This document shows positions 8,313 through 16,230 of a stretch of 64,000 nucleotides of DNA, piece after piece. Made by a program: the position numbers and the translations under genes. The notes under the pieces were generated by a model, which saw nothing but the letters and a program-made list of their open reading frames with translations, was not told where the DNA came from and ran no database searches. Position 1 is the first letter of the stretch, and every line of letters begins with the position of its first letter. The stretch covers positions 81,786-145,785 of the forward strand of contig JAPPNE010000048.1 in NCBI GenBank assembly GCA_028818775.1, written 5' to 3'. The DNA comes from Deltaproteobacteria bacterium. GTDB taxonomy: Bacteria > Desulfobacterota > Binatia > UBA9968 > JAJDTQ01.

Positions 8313-9548
8313 TCACGGTCTACCAATTCTCTCCCGCACCGCATCAACGGAGCAGTCCAAAGGCTCCGGCGCCTCGACGGCCCGCAGCGCGGCATCCACG
8401 TCCTTGAGGCCGTGGCCCGTGGACAGGACGACGACGCGCTCCGCGGACGAGACGTCGCCGCGCTCCACGAGCTTCACCAGCGCGGCGACCGCGGCCGCGG
8501 CGGCGGGCTCGGCGAACAGTCCGGCGGTCCCGCCCAAAAGCGGCATCGCTTCCAGGATCTCTCCGTCCGACACCGTTACCGCGATCCCGCCGGAGGCGCG
8601 GAGGTCCTGCACCGCCATGGCCCCGTTGCGCGGCAGCGCCACGCTGATGCTGTCGGCCAGGGTGTCCTCGGTCACGGGTCTGATGGTGCCGTCGCCGTCG
8701 AAGGCCTGCTTGATGGCCTGGGAGCCCTCGGCCTGGGCCGCCACCAGCCGCGGCAGGCGCGGAATCCATCCCAGCCGGTGAAGATCCGTGAACCCCTTCC
8801 AGACGCCGCTCAGGATACAGCCGTCCCCGGTGGCGACGATGACGGTGTCGGGCGGCTCCCAGCCGAGCTGCTCGGTGATCTCCAGCGCCACCGTCTTCTT
8901 ACCCTCCACGGTATAGGGGTTGTAGCCGGTGTTGCGGTTGTACCACCCGAAGCGGTCGGCCGCCTCGACACAGAGGCTGAAGGCTTCGGAATAGCTGCCG
9001 CGAACGGAAAGAACGTCGGCGCCGAAGATCAGGAGTTGCGCCACCTTGGCCCGAGGTGCCGTCTCGGGCACGAAGATGTGACAGGGCAGTCCCAGGGCCG
9101 CGGCAAGGCACGCCAGCGACGCCCCCGCGTTGCCGGTGGAGGCGGCGGCGAACTCCCGCCGGCCCAACTCCTGCCCCTTGAGCAGCACCACGGAGCTGGC
9201 GCGGTCCTTGAGGGAAGCGGAGGGATTCGCCGTGTCGTCCTTCACCCACAGCCGTTCCAGACCCAGGGCCTTCCGCAGTCCCGGCACGGGATAGAGAGGC
9301 GTGCCGCCCACCGTCAAGGGGAACTCGACCCGGGCGGCCGCAAGTGGCAACAGCGGCAGATAGCGCCAGTGATCGAGGAACGGCGCGGCGGCCAAGTCCG
9401 AGAGAGTCACTGACGCCTTGATGCGATCGTAGTCGTAGGAAACCCGCAAGGTCCCCAACTCGCCGCACTTGGGGCAACTGTATCGGGTGGGACCTTCCCG
9501 GTAGGCGGCACCGCACAGAACGCAGGTCAGGCTTTCGGGAAGAGGCAT
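8313..9548 (-). CDS. Threonine synthase-like PLP enzyme with N-terminal zinc ribbon
   Basis: This 411-residue fold-type II PLP enzyme starts with a zinc-ribbon pair (CVLCGAAY, then YSCPKCGELG), as in many threonine synthases. The PLP lysine is in NPSASLKDRAS; a phosphate-binding Gly/Ser loop follows (ASTGNAGASLA). Threonine synthase converts O-phosphohomoserine to threonine. Because it sits in a catabolic block beside another PLP lyase, it may instead be a specialised beta-replacement or elimination enzyme; sequence alone does not decide. The ATG at 9548 has only a weak ribosome site. No homoserine kinase or dehydrogenase gene is nearby, which slightly favours a non-housekeeping role. Confidence 0.83.
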   Translation of the reverse strand: MPLPESLTCVLCGAAYREGPTRYSCPKCGELGTLRVSYDYDRIKASVTLSDLAAAPFLDHWRYLPLLPLAAARVEFPLTVGGTPLYPVPGLRKALGLERLWVKDDTANPSASLKDRASSVVLLKGQELGRREFAAASTGNAGASLACLAAALGLPCHIFVPETAPRAKVAQLLIFGADVLSVRGSYSEAFSLCVEAADRFGWYNRNTGYNPYTVEGKKTVALEITEQLGWEPPDTVIVATGDGCILSGVWKGFTDLHRLGWIPRLPRLVAAQAEGSQAIKQAFDGDGTIRPVTEDTLADSISVALPRNGAMAVQDLRASGGIAVTVSDGEILEAMPLLGGTAGLFAEPAAAAAVAALVKLVERGDVSSAERVVVLSTGHGLKDVDAALRAVEAPEPLDCSVDAVRERIGRP

Positions 9549-9560
9549 CTTCAGCAGGGA

Positions 9561-9653
9561 GTCGGGTTACGCCTTCGGCTAACCCGACCTACCTCCGAGT
9601 ACGGCGCTGTAACCTGCCGACCCGTAGGTCGGATTAGCGAAGCGTAATCCGAC
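9561..9653. repeat. Palindromic repeat, family C (imperfect inverted pair)
   Basis: GTCGGGTTACGCCTTCGGCT followed by AACCCGACCTAC at 9561-9592 is matched on the other strand by GTAGGTCGGATTAGCGAAGC followed by GTAATCCGAC at 9624-9653. Each arm is itself a hairpin around a short loop. The unit resembles the REP-type GTAGGTCGG elements common in proteobacteria. It lies between the threonine-synthase-like and cysteine-synthase-like genes and occurs once in this window. Confidence 0.85.
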
Positions 9654-9678
9654 ACTTTCATGTCAATGACGAATTATC

Positions 9679-10713
9679 CTACCGTACGATGTGCAGGTTC
9701 CGGCGCGCCAGGTTGGCGCGGTCTTCCTCGCGGATGGGATGCTCGCGGTCGGGAATATCCACGCCCTCGTCCTTGCCGAACAGCGGCGTGGAGAAGTAGC
9801 GCATGCCGGTGTCGTTGATCATGGTCACGATCATCTTCGTGGACGGGAGCGCCGCCGACAGCTTGTTGGCCGCGGCCACGTTGCAGCCGGACGAGATGCC
9901 GCACAGGACGCCCTCTTCCCGGGCCAGGCGCCGGGCCATGGCGATGGAGTCCTCGGAGGAGACCGTCACCACGCCGTCCACGAAGTCCAGGTCCAGGTTC
10001 TCCGGGATGAAGCCGTCGCCGATGCCCTCGATGGCGTGAGGGCCCCAGGTGCCGCCGGACAGGATCGGACACTCCTCCGGCTCCACGGCGTAGATCTTCG
10101 CTTCCGGGTTCTGCTCCTTCAGGAACTTGCCGACCCCGGACACCGTGCCGCCGCTGCCCTGGGAAGCCACGAACACGTCCACTTGGCCGGCGGTCTGGTG
10201 CCAGATCTCCGGCCCGGTGGTTTCGTAGTGGGCGGCGATGTTGTCCCGGTTGGAGAACTGGCCGGGCTCCCAGTAGCGGTCCGGCTCTGCGCGCTTCAAC
10301 TCCTCCACCTTCTCCAAACACAGGTCCACGTCGCTCTCCGCCCCGGGCGTCAGCACCAGCTCCGCGCCGTAGGCGCGCATGGAGGCCTTGCGCTCCTCGC
10401 TCATACCCTCGGGCATCACCACCACCACCGGGTAGCCGCACACCGCGCCGATCATGGAGGTGGCGATGCCGGTGCTGCCGGTGGAGGCCTCCAGGATGGT
10501 CATGCCGGGCTTGAGGTCGCCGCGTTCCTCCGCGCTCCGCACCATGCGCCGCAGGATGCGGTCCTTGAGGCTCGACGACGGGTTCATGAACTCCAGCTTG
10601 CCGCACAGGGTCTGCGGCCCCGCCGCCACCTTGCGCAACCGCAGCAGCGGCGTCAGTCCCGCCGCCTCGGTGATGTCCTCCGCGATCCGTCCCCGGGATG
10701 CCCAGTCCGTCAT
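9679..10713 (-). CDS. Cysteine synthase/cystathionine beta-synthase family PLP enzyme
   Basis: This 344-residue fold-type II PLP protein has the lysine motif NPSSSLKDRIL and the substrate loop EASTGSTGIATS, as in CysK, CysM and CBS. The phosphate loop SQGSGGTVSG and SSGCN near the C-terminus complete the site. CBS regulatory domains are absent. It may make cysteine or another beta-substituted alanine. I chose ATG 10713 because AAGGA lies seven bases upstream; an in-frame start at 10731 has none. It is followed by repeat family C and preceded by repeat family A, so it may be an independent unit within the leftward block. A second PLP gene (8313) follows. Confidence 0.87.
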   Translation of the reverse strand: MTDWASRGRIAEDITEAAGLTPLLRLRKVAAGPQTLCGKLEFMNPSSSLKDRILRRMVRSAEERGDLKPGMTILEASTGSTGIATSMIGAVCGYPVVVVMPEGMSEERKASMRAYGAELVLTPGAESDVDLCLEKVEELKRAEPDRYWEPGQFSNRDNIAAHYETTGPEIWHQTAGQVDVFVASQGSGGTVSGVGKFLKEQNPEAKIYAVEPEECPILSGGTWGPHAIEGIGDGFIPENLDLDFVDGVVTVSSEDSIAMARRLAREEGVLCGISSGCNVAAANKLSAALPSTKMIVTMINDTGMRYFSTPLFGKDEGVDIPDREHPIREEDRANLARRNLHIVR

Positions 10714-10753
10714 GGCTGTCCTTTCCGACACATTTCCCGATAATTCCGAGCTT

Positions 10754-10858
10754 GCGTCCTTCGACTTCGCTCGGTGGCCCTCGCTACGCTCAGGACGAGC
10801 GGTTGTGACAGCCTTTCTCCGTTCGTCCTGAGCGTAGCGAAGCGAAGTCGAAGGACGC
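10754..10858. repeat. Palindromic repeat, family A (inverted pair, one arm interrupted)
   Basis: The right arm at 10819-10858 is a near-perfect family A unit. The left arm at 10754-10802 is its inverted copy but carries nine extra bases (CGGTGGCCC) in the middle, replacing the usual TTCGCTTCGC continuity, and has GAGCGG instead of GAACGG at its end. The element sits between the DUF6282 gene and the cysteine-synthase-like gene. Confidence 0.9.
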
Positions 10859-10878
10859 CATCCGACTAGAGACTAGGG

Positions 10879-11751
10879 TCAGATGCCGAGCATCGCCCGC
10901 GGGTTGTCGACGATGAGCTTCTCCACGTTGCGCGGCGAGACTCCCTTCTCGTACAGGCCCTGGGCGTACAGCCACAGGGCCTCGGGCGGCAGCGGGTTGT
11001 GGGACTGGCCGGTGTCGCTCATGACCACGCAGTTGTCGAAGCCCATGGAGTCCATGATGCCCTTGGTGAACTCCAGGTTCACGTACGCCCACATGGGCGA
11101 GATGGTGCAATAGCCGAACTCGCCGAGGGCGCCGTAGCGCATCATCTGCTTGAGGAAGTCGAGGTTCATGCCCGCGGGCACGCGGAAATAGGGATGGGTG
11201 ATGAGTATCTTCTTGACGCCGCGCTCGTGGGCCGCCTTCACGAGCAGTTCGATCTCCCCGAGTGAAAGGTGCGCGGTGCCGAGGATGGCGTCGTACTTGG
11301 CGATGAGCTCCAGCACCACCAGGGCTTCCTCCACCACCTTGCCGTCCTTGACCGCGGAGATGGGCTCGCCCCACACGAAGTCCGCGCCGCTGGTCTGGGT
11401 GTCGTAGCTGCCGCGGGCGCCATGGACGTCGACGTGATGCGCCGCGTCGATGGTGGGCATCCAGATCTCCTTGGCGCCGAGCCGCAGCCCCACCTCGGCC
11501 GCGGCCGGATTGATGCCGCCGACGAACTGGTTCATCACGACGCCGCCGAACACCTTGATGTCCGGGAACTCCTGCTGGATGAGATAGGCGCGGCTTACCG
11601 TGCTCTCGTGATGACACTTCAGCACAATGGCCCCCATGCCCGCGTCCGAGGCCGCCTTGACGGCCTCACGGTCGTCCACCCGCCGCTGGAACACGCAGGG
11701 ATACGAGTGCACGTGCAAGTCCACGGCGCCGTCGAGCTTCATGAATTCCAT
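10879..11751 (-). CDS. DUF6282 family putative metal-dependent hydrolase
   Basis: This 290-residue protein begins MEFMKLDGAVDLHVHSYPC, an HxH metal-site motif of an amidohydrolase-like TIM barrel, and continues with GMGAIVLKCHHESTVSRA and IWMPTIDAAHHVDVH, which I associate with the DUF6282 family. The function of that family is not established as far as I know; it is often found in catabolic clusters, which suggests hydrolysis of an amide, lactone or imide intermediate. ATG 11751 was chosen because GGAGG is six bases upstream; a TTG at 11766 in the same frame has no such site. The gene is 11 bases downstream of the maleate-isomerase-like gene and is surely co-transcribed with it. Confidence 0.75.
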   Translation of the reverse strand: MEFMKLDGAVDLHVHSYPCVFQRRVDDREAVKAASDAGMGAIVLKCHHESTVSRAYLIQQEFPDIKVFGGVVMNQFVGGINPAAAEVGLRLGAKEIWMPTIDAAHHVDVHGARGSYDTQTSGADFVWGEPISAVKDGKVVEEALVVLELIAKYDAILGTAHLSLGEIELLVKAAHERGVKKILITHPYFRVPAGMNLDFLKQMMRYGALGEFGYCTISPMWAYVNLEFTKGIMDSMGFDNCVVMSDTGQSHNPLPPEALWLYAQGLYEKGVSPRNVEKLIVDNPRAMLGI

Positions 11752-11762
11752 GTCATTCCTCC

Positions 11763-12452
11763 TCAACCCATGTCCACCAGCTCCAGGCCCAGTTCGCGGC
11801 CCACGGCCTCGAGGGCGGCCTGGTTGCTGGTGACGATGGGCATGTCATACGCCGCCTTGAGTTGCGGCAGCGTCGCCACCGCCTGGAAGTTGGTGCAGGA
11901 GATGAACAGTGCGTCCACGGCCGGGGTCGCGCCGAGCTTCTCCCGGGCGAAGGCCAGGATCTCCGGCGGCTCCACCAGCGCCAAGTTGAAGTTGACGCTG
12001 ATGCCCATGCCGTGGATCGACGCCACCTCGATGCCGTCGTCTTCCACGCTGGCCTTGATGCGCACGTTGAGGTCCTCGATGTAGGGCGTGATCACCGCCA
12101 CCCGCCGCACCTCCAGCCCCATGAGCTTGCGCCGCACCGACTCGATGACGCTGACGGTGGGCTTGCCGGTGACCTCCGAGATCCGGCGGCACAGATCGGC
12201 GTCGTAATCGTTGCCCCGGAGCGCCCCGGCGCTGGTGCAGCCGAAGACCACCACGTCCGGCTTGGCGGTGGCCACGTCGCCGGCGGTGGGCAGGCAGTGA
12301 TCGTCGAGCATCTCTTCCTCGCCCTTCACGGTGGTGGCCTCCATGTACATCCGTCCCGGGTGCACCGTGGCCGATGCCGGCAGGTGGCGGTAGAAGTCCA
12401 CCTCCATGACCGTGTTCGACGATGGGATGAGCAATCCTACCCGTTGCGCCAA
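11763..12452 (-). CDS. Maleate cis-trans isomerase/Asp-Glu racemase family protein
   Basis: This 229-residue protein opens AQRVGLLIPSSNTVMEVDFY, typical of maleate isomerases and arylmalonate decarboxylases. The two catalytic cysteines of the superfamily are visible in VVVFGCTSAGA and ALFISCTNFQAV. Maleate isomerase converts maleate to fumarate and is the last step (NicE) of aerobic nicotinate degradation. The start is TTG 12452 with AAGGAGA about eight bases upstream; the longer open frame to 13013 only shadows the Mo-subunit gene. Its place directly downstream of a Mo-hydroxylase supports a pyridine-ring or related catabolic pathway, an inference from context. Confidence 0.85.
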   Translation of the reverse strand: MAQRVGLLIPSSNTVMEVDFYRHLPASATVHPGRMYMEATTVKGEEEMLDDHCLPTAGDVATAKPDVVVFGCTSAGALRGNDYDADLCRRISEVTGKPTVSVIESVRRKLMGLEVRRVAVITPYIEDLNVRIKASVEDDGIEVASIHGMGISVNFNLALVEPPEILAFAREKLGATPAVDALFISCTNFQAVATLPQLKAAYDMPIVTSNQAALEAVGRELGLELVDMG

Positions 12453-12484
12453 TGTGCCGTCTCCTTGTCCCGCCTGTCCGCCTG

Positions 12485-13498
12485 TCAGTCTTCCTCGAAC
12501 TCGCCCCGGGCCCGGGCCTCCTGGATGGCGAAGAAGACCCGCTCGGGCGTGATGGGGGTTTCGGTGATGCGGATGCCGATGGCGTCGTGGATGGCGTTCA
12601 GGATCGCCGGCGTGGTGGGGATGGTGGCCGGCTCGGCCACGCCCTTGGCGCCGAACGGCCCCCGGGGATCGGGCACCTCCACGATCTCGCACTCGATGTC
12701 GGGAACGTCCATGGCGGTGGGCACGAGGTAGAATGCCAGCGAGTTCGTGCGCGGGATGCCGCCCTCCAGGATGTGCTGCTCGTAGAGGCCGTAGCCCAGC
12801 CCCATGGTGGCGCCGCCTTCGATCTGCCCTTCCACCGCCACCGGGTTGATGGCCTTGCCCGCGTCGGTGGCCGACACCAGCTTGGTGAGGCGCACGCGCC
12901 CGGTCTCGGTGTCCACCTCCACCTCGGCCAGTTGGGTCGCCCAGCCGTAGGTGGCATAGGCGTCCCCCTGGGAGGTCTCCGGGTCCACGTCCGCGGTGGT
13001 GTTGTCGTGCCACCCCCAGGCGGCCGCACGCCGGCCGTGGAAGTGGAGTTGGTGCGCCACCTTGCCCACGGACACCATCTCGCTACCCGATTCGATCTCG
13101 CATACCTGCCCGCGCCGCACCACGAGGTTCTCCTTCGGGCACTCCAGCATGCGCGACGCCATGTCGAGGATCTGCTCCCGCAGCTCCGCCGCGGCGTTCT
13201 GCACCGCCACCCCCTGGACGAAGGTGGCGCGGCTGCCCGAGGTGGGACCGGCGTCGGGTGTGCTGCCGGTGTCCGCCGCCACCACGCGGATCTGGTCGGG
13301 CTCGATGCCCAGCTCTTCCGCGGCCACCTGGGTGACCACGGTCATGACCCCCTGGCCCATGTCGCAGGCGCCCGAGTACACCGTGGTGGTGCCGTCCTCG
13401 GCCATTTCGATCTCGGCCGAGCCGATGTCGGCCCGGCTGAAACCGTAGCCGATGCCGTAGTACATGGAGCCGATGCCCAAGCCTTTTCTGATTGCCAT
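12485..13498 (-). CDS. Mo-hydroxylase molybdopterin subunit, C-terminal half (NdhM-like)
   Basis: This 337-residue protein corresponds to the second MoCo-binding domain of xanthine dehydrogenase-type enzymes: it begins IRKGLGIGSMYYGIGYG, has the CDMGQGVMTVVTQ loop and ends with GAKGVAEPA, carrying the catalytic Glu. The first half is the preceding gene at 13519. The 20 bases between them hold stop codons in both reading frames, so the break is not one sequencing slip. Two Mo-subunit genes of these sizes, in the order F-S-L-M, are known from nicotinate dehydrogenase of Eubacterium barkeri. The protein would sit in a cytoplasmic heterotetramer hydroxylating an N-heterocycle or similar compound. 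ATG 13498 has no clear ribosome site, so coupling to the upstream gene is likely. Confidence 0.87.
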   Translation of the reverse strand: MAIRKGLGIGSMYYGIGYGFSRADIGSAEIEMAEDGTTTVYSGACDMGQGVMTVVTQVAAEELGIEPDQIRVVAADTGSTPDAGPTSGSRATFVQGVAVQNAAAELREQILDMASRMLECPKENLVVRRGQVCEIESGSEMVSVGKVAHQLHFHGRRAAAWGWHDNTTADVDPETSQGDAYATYGWATQLAEVEVDTETGRVRLTKLVSATDAGKAINPVAVEGQIEGGATMGLGYGLYEQHILEGGIPRTNSLAFYLVPTAMDVPDIECEIVEVPDPRGPFGAKGVAEPATIPTTPAILNAIHDAIGIRITETPITPERVFFAIQEARARGEFEED

Positions 13499-13518
13499 GG
13501 CCGTTCAACCCATCCGTC

Positions 13519-14844
13519 TCACGACGCGGCCTCGGGCCGGTTGAAGCGCAGGTCGTGCGCGCCCATGTAGTCCTTGATCCGCTGCAGCGTCGCCTCGATG
13601 CCGCAACCCTCGTTCATCACCTGTCCGGTGGAGGAGGCCAGGCCCGGCTTGAGGCAGTTCTTCAAGCGGAACTCCAGCGGCGACATGCCCAGCTTGTGGG
13701 CCAACTGATCCATCTGGGACTCGTGAGCCACCGCCGCCTGCATCACCCCGAAGCCGCGCATGGCCCCGGAGGTGAGGTTGTTGGTGTAGAGCGTGTAGGT
13801 GTCCACGCGGATGTTGGGCACGTCGTAGGGGCCGGTGGCGTGGATGCCCGCCTTCTTGATGACGTACGCGCCCAGGGAAACTCCCGCGCCGGTGTCGCCG
13901 TAGATGTCGGCGTCGAGGAAGGTGAGCCGTCCGTCGGCGTCGGCGCCGGTGCGGAAGTTCATGGCCATGGGGTGGCGCTTGGTGTTGGCGACGAGCGACT
14001 CCTCGCGGGTGTAGACCAGGCGCACCGGGCGGCGCGTCTTGAGCGCCAGCAGCCCCACGTGGATCTCGGCGGTGATGTCGTCCTTGCGCCCGAAGCCGCC
14101 GCCGATGGGCGCCTGGACCACGCGCACCTTGTTCATGGGCAGCCCCAGCGCGGGCGCGATCTGCCGGCGGTCGCGGTACGGGTACTGGGTCCCCACCAGG
14201 ATGTTGAGCACGCCCGACGGATCGACGTAGGCCAGTCCCGCTTCGGGCTCCATCGGGACATGGTCCATGCGGTGCGTGTGGTAGGCGTTCTCCACGATCA
14301 CGGCGGACTCCCGGACGCCCTTGTCCAGGTCGCCCTTGCGCACCGTCGTGTGCTGGAAGACGTTGCCGCCTTCGTGGATCTTGGGCGCATCGGGGTCCAG
14401 CGCGTCCGCGTAGGTGAGGATCGGCCGCAGGTGCTCTATGTGCACCTTGATCTTCGACACCGCCTCTTCCGCCGCCTCCTCGTCCTCGGCCGCCACCAGC
14501 GCCACGGCGTCCCCCACCGAGCGCACCTTTTCTTCCGCCAGCGCGCACTGGTCCAGCACCGCCAGTCCGAAGCGGTTGCTGCCCGGCACGTCCTTGGAGG
14601 TGAGCACGGCATGGACCCCGGGAACCCGCGCGGCCTCCTCGGTCTCGATGCGCTTGATCACCGCGTGCGGCGTGTCCGCCCACAGGATCTTGCCGTGGAG
14701 CATGCCTGGCACCACCATGTCGCCCACGTACTCGGTGGCGCCAAGGGCCTTTTCGAGGGCGTCGGGCTTGGTGACGTTCTTGCCGATCCAGTGATACGCG
14801 TCCCGGGTCTCTTCCGCGGTCTCCGTGGAGGGGTCTTCGCTCAT
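13519..14844 (-). CDS. Mo-hydroxylase molybdopterin subunit, N-terminal half (NdhL-like)
   Basis: This 441-residue protein contains the a/b hammerhead domain (about residues 15-150) and the first MoCo-binding domain. QAPIGGGFGRKDDITAE is the classic pterin-binding loop, and SGAMRGFGVMQAAVAHE the loop facing the Mo centre. It stops (TGA) where single-chain homologs, such as the one at 42694, run on into the second MoCo domain. It overlaps the iron-sulfur gene by ATGA at 14841-14844. With the FAD (15335), Fe-S (14841) and C-half (12485) genes it forms a complete four-gene hydroxylase. Maturation would need MoCo genes and an XdhC-like chaperone, none of which is in view. The substrate is unknown. 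Confidence 0.9.
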   Translation of the reverse strand: MSEDPSTETAEETRDAYHWIGKNVTKPDALEKALGATEYVGDMVVPGMLHGKILWADTPHAVIKRIETEEAARVPGVHAVLTSKDVPGSNRFGLAVLDQCALAEEKVRSVGDAVALVAAEDEEAAEEAVSKIKVHIEHLRPILTYADALDPDAPKIHEGGNVFQHTTVRKGDLDKGVRESAVIVENAYHTHRMDHVPMEPEAGLAYVDPSGVLNILVGTQYPYRDRRQIAPALGLPMNKVRVVQAPIGGGFGRKDDITAEIHVGLLALKTRRPVRLVYTREESLVANTKRHPMAMNFRTGADADGRLTFLDADIYGDTGAGVSLGAYVIKKAGIHATGPYDVPNIRVDTYTLYTNNLTSGAMRGFGVMQAAVAHESQMDQLAHKLGMSPLEFRLKNCLKPGLASSTGQVMNEGCGIEATLQRIKDYMGAHDLRFNRPEAAS

Positions 14845-15338
14845 GACGCAGCACCTCCGTTCCCTGACTGTTCCTTCATTTCGAGGGCCGCCGCCCGCAC
14901 GGCCTTGACGATCTTGCCGTATCCCGTGCAGCGGCAAATGTTGCCGGAGATGGCGAAACGGATCTCCTCGTCGGTGGGGTCCGGGTTGTCCCGCAGCAAG
15001 GCATACGCGCTCATGATCATGCCGGGGGTGCAGTAGCCGCACTGAACGCCGCCCTGCTCCACCATCTGGCGTTGGATCGGGTGCGGAACGCCTTCCTCGG
15101 CCAGCGCCTCGACGGTGACGATGTCCCGGTCCGCCGCGTCGGGCACGAGCACCAGGCAGGAAACCACCGGCCGGCCGTCCAGCAGCACCGTGCACGATCC
15201 GCACTCGGCCTCGTTGCAGCCCTTCTTGCTGCCGGTGAGCCGAAGGTTTTCGCGCAGCACGTCCAGCAGAGACTCGTGGGCGCCGGCTTCCGCTTCCAGG
15301 TCCCGGCCGTTCACCCGGAAAACATACCGCTGTTTCAT
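14841..15338 (-). CDS. Mo-hydroxylase [2Fe-2S] subunit (NdhS/CoxS-like)
   Basis: This 165-residue protein holds both [2Fe-2S] clusters of the family: the plant-ferredoxin type in GCNEAECGSCTVLLDG plus a later Cys (VVSCLV), and the all-helical type in QCGYCTPGMIMSA and NICRCTGYGKI. It passes electrons from the Mo centre to FAD. ATG 15338 overlaps the stop of the FAD gene by four bases (ATGA at 15335-15338), and its own stop overlaps the next start in the same way, indicating translational coupling and equal stoichiometry. The length is normal (150-170). Confidence 0.95.
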   Translation of the reverse strand: MKQRYVFRVNGRDLEAEAGAHESLLDVLRENLRLTGSKKGCNEAECGSCTVLLDGRPVVSCLVLVPDAADRDIVTVEALAEEGVPHPIQRQMVEQGGVQCGYCTPGMIMSAYALLRDNPDPTDEEIRFAISGNICRCTGYGKIVKAVRAAALEMKEQSGNGGAAS

Positions 15339-16228
15339 GGCGTCTCCGTCCCGCCGTCGCCGCGCGCCCTCTCCACCGCCCGGCGCAGCACCCGCCCGAC
15401 GAGGATGCGCACCAACTCCTTTCGGTACGCCGCCGTGCCGCGGATGTCGTCGATGGGGTTGCATTCCTCCATGGCGGCGTTACCGGCCTGTTGCAACAGC
15501 TCCGGCGTGGGCTCCTTCTCGCGTACCAGTTCCTCCGCTCGCACCGCGCGGATGGGCGTGGGCGCCACCGCCCCCAGTGCGATGCGCACCGCCTCCACCC
15601 GCTGGCCGTCCGTGTCCAGGGTCACCGCGGCCGCCGCACTGGCGATGGCGATGTCCATGGCCGAGCGCGGCGTGAAGCGCTCGAAGGCGTCACCGCTATG
15701 CGGCGCCGGCTCGGGCACGTCCACCGACAGCAGCAGCCCCGCGTTCCCCAGCACCGAGGCCCCCGGTCCCGCGAAGAAGTCCTCCACCGGCACGCTCTGC
15801 TCGGCGCCATCATCCGTCCGGTAGCTTGCCATCGCATCCAGCACCATCAGCGGCGGCGCCGTGTCGGCCGACGGCGAGGCGTTGCACAGGTTGCCGCCCA
15901 CGCTCGCGATGTTTCTCAACTGCAACGATCCCACCACTCGAATCGCCTCGAACAGCGAGGGATAGCCGCCCGCCACGGCCGCCGCGGTCTCCAGGTCGCG
16001 CATGGGCGTGCACGCGCCGATGTGCAGACCGCCGTCGCGCGCGCAACACCAGTCGGCGAGACCGGGTATGCGCTTGAGGTTCACCAGCCCCTGGCATTGC
16101 GCCGCGCGGCGGCGCAACTGTATGACGATATCGGTGCCTCCGGCAAGGGGCTTGCGCGCCCCCCCTCCCTCGCGCAGGAGGGCGCCCGCTTCGTCGAGCG
16201 AGGTCGGCTCGAAGTAGTCGAAACGCAT
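15335..16228 (-). CDS. Mo-hydroxylase FAD-binding subunit (NdhF/CoxM-like)
   Basis: This 297-residue protein is the medium FAD subunit of the xanthine dehydrogenase/CO dehydrogenase family. It begins MRFDYFEPTSLDEAGALL and carries FAD motifs KPLAGGTDIVIQ and IASVGGNLCNASPSADT. The C-terminal CO-dehydrogenase flavoprotein domain follows. It receives electrons from the [2Fe-2S] subunit and passes them to NAD or another acceptor. ATG 16228 lies two bases after the stop of the LLM flavoenzyme gene, so both are in one transcript. I rejected the longer frame to 17071, which only shadows that gene. Confidence 0.94.
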   Translation of the reverse strand: MRFDYFEPTSLDEAGALLREGGGARKPLAGGTDIVIQLRRRAAQCQGLVNLKRIPGLADWCCARDGGLHIGACTPMRDLETAAAVAGGYPSLFEAIRVVGSLQLRNIASVGGNLCNASPSADTAPPLMVLDAMASYRTDDGAEQSVPVEDFFAGPGASVLGNAGLLLSVDVPEPAPHSGDAFERFTPRSAMDIAIASAAAAVTLDTDGQRVEAVRIALGAVAPTPIRAVRAEELVREKEPTPELLQQAGNAAMEECNPIDDIRGTAAYRKELVRILVGRVLRRAVERARGDGGTETP

Positions 16229-16230
16229 GG

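Noticed and set aside
13495-13525. Frameshift error splitting the Mo subunit
   Set aside because: Both frames contain stops in the 20-base gap, so one indel cannot explain it, and two-gene Mo subunits are known.
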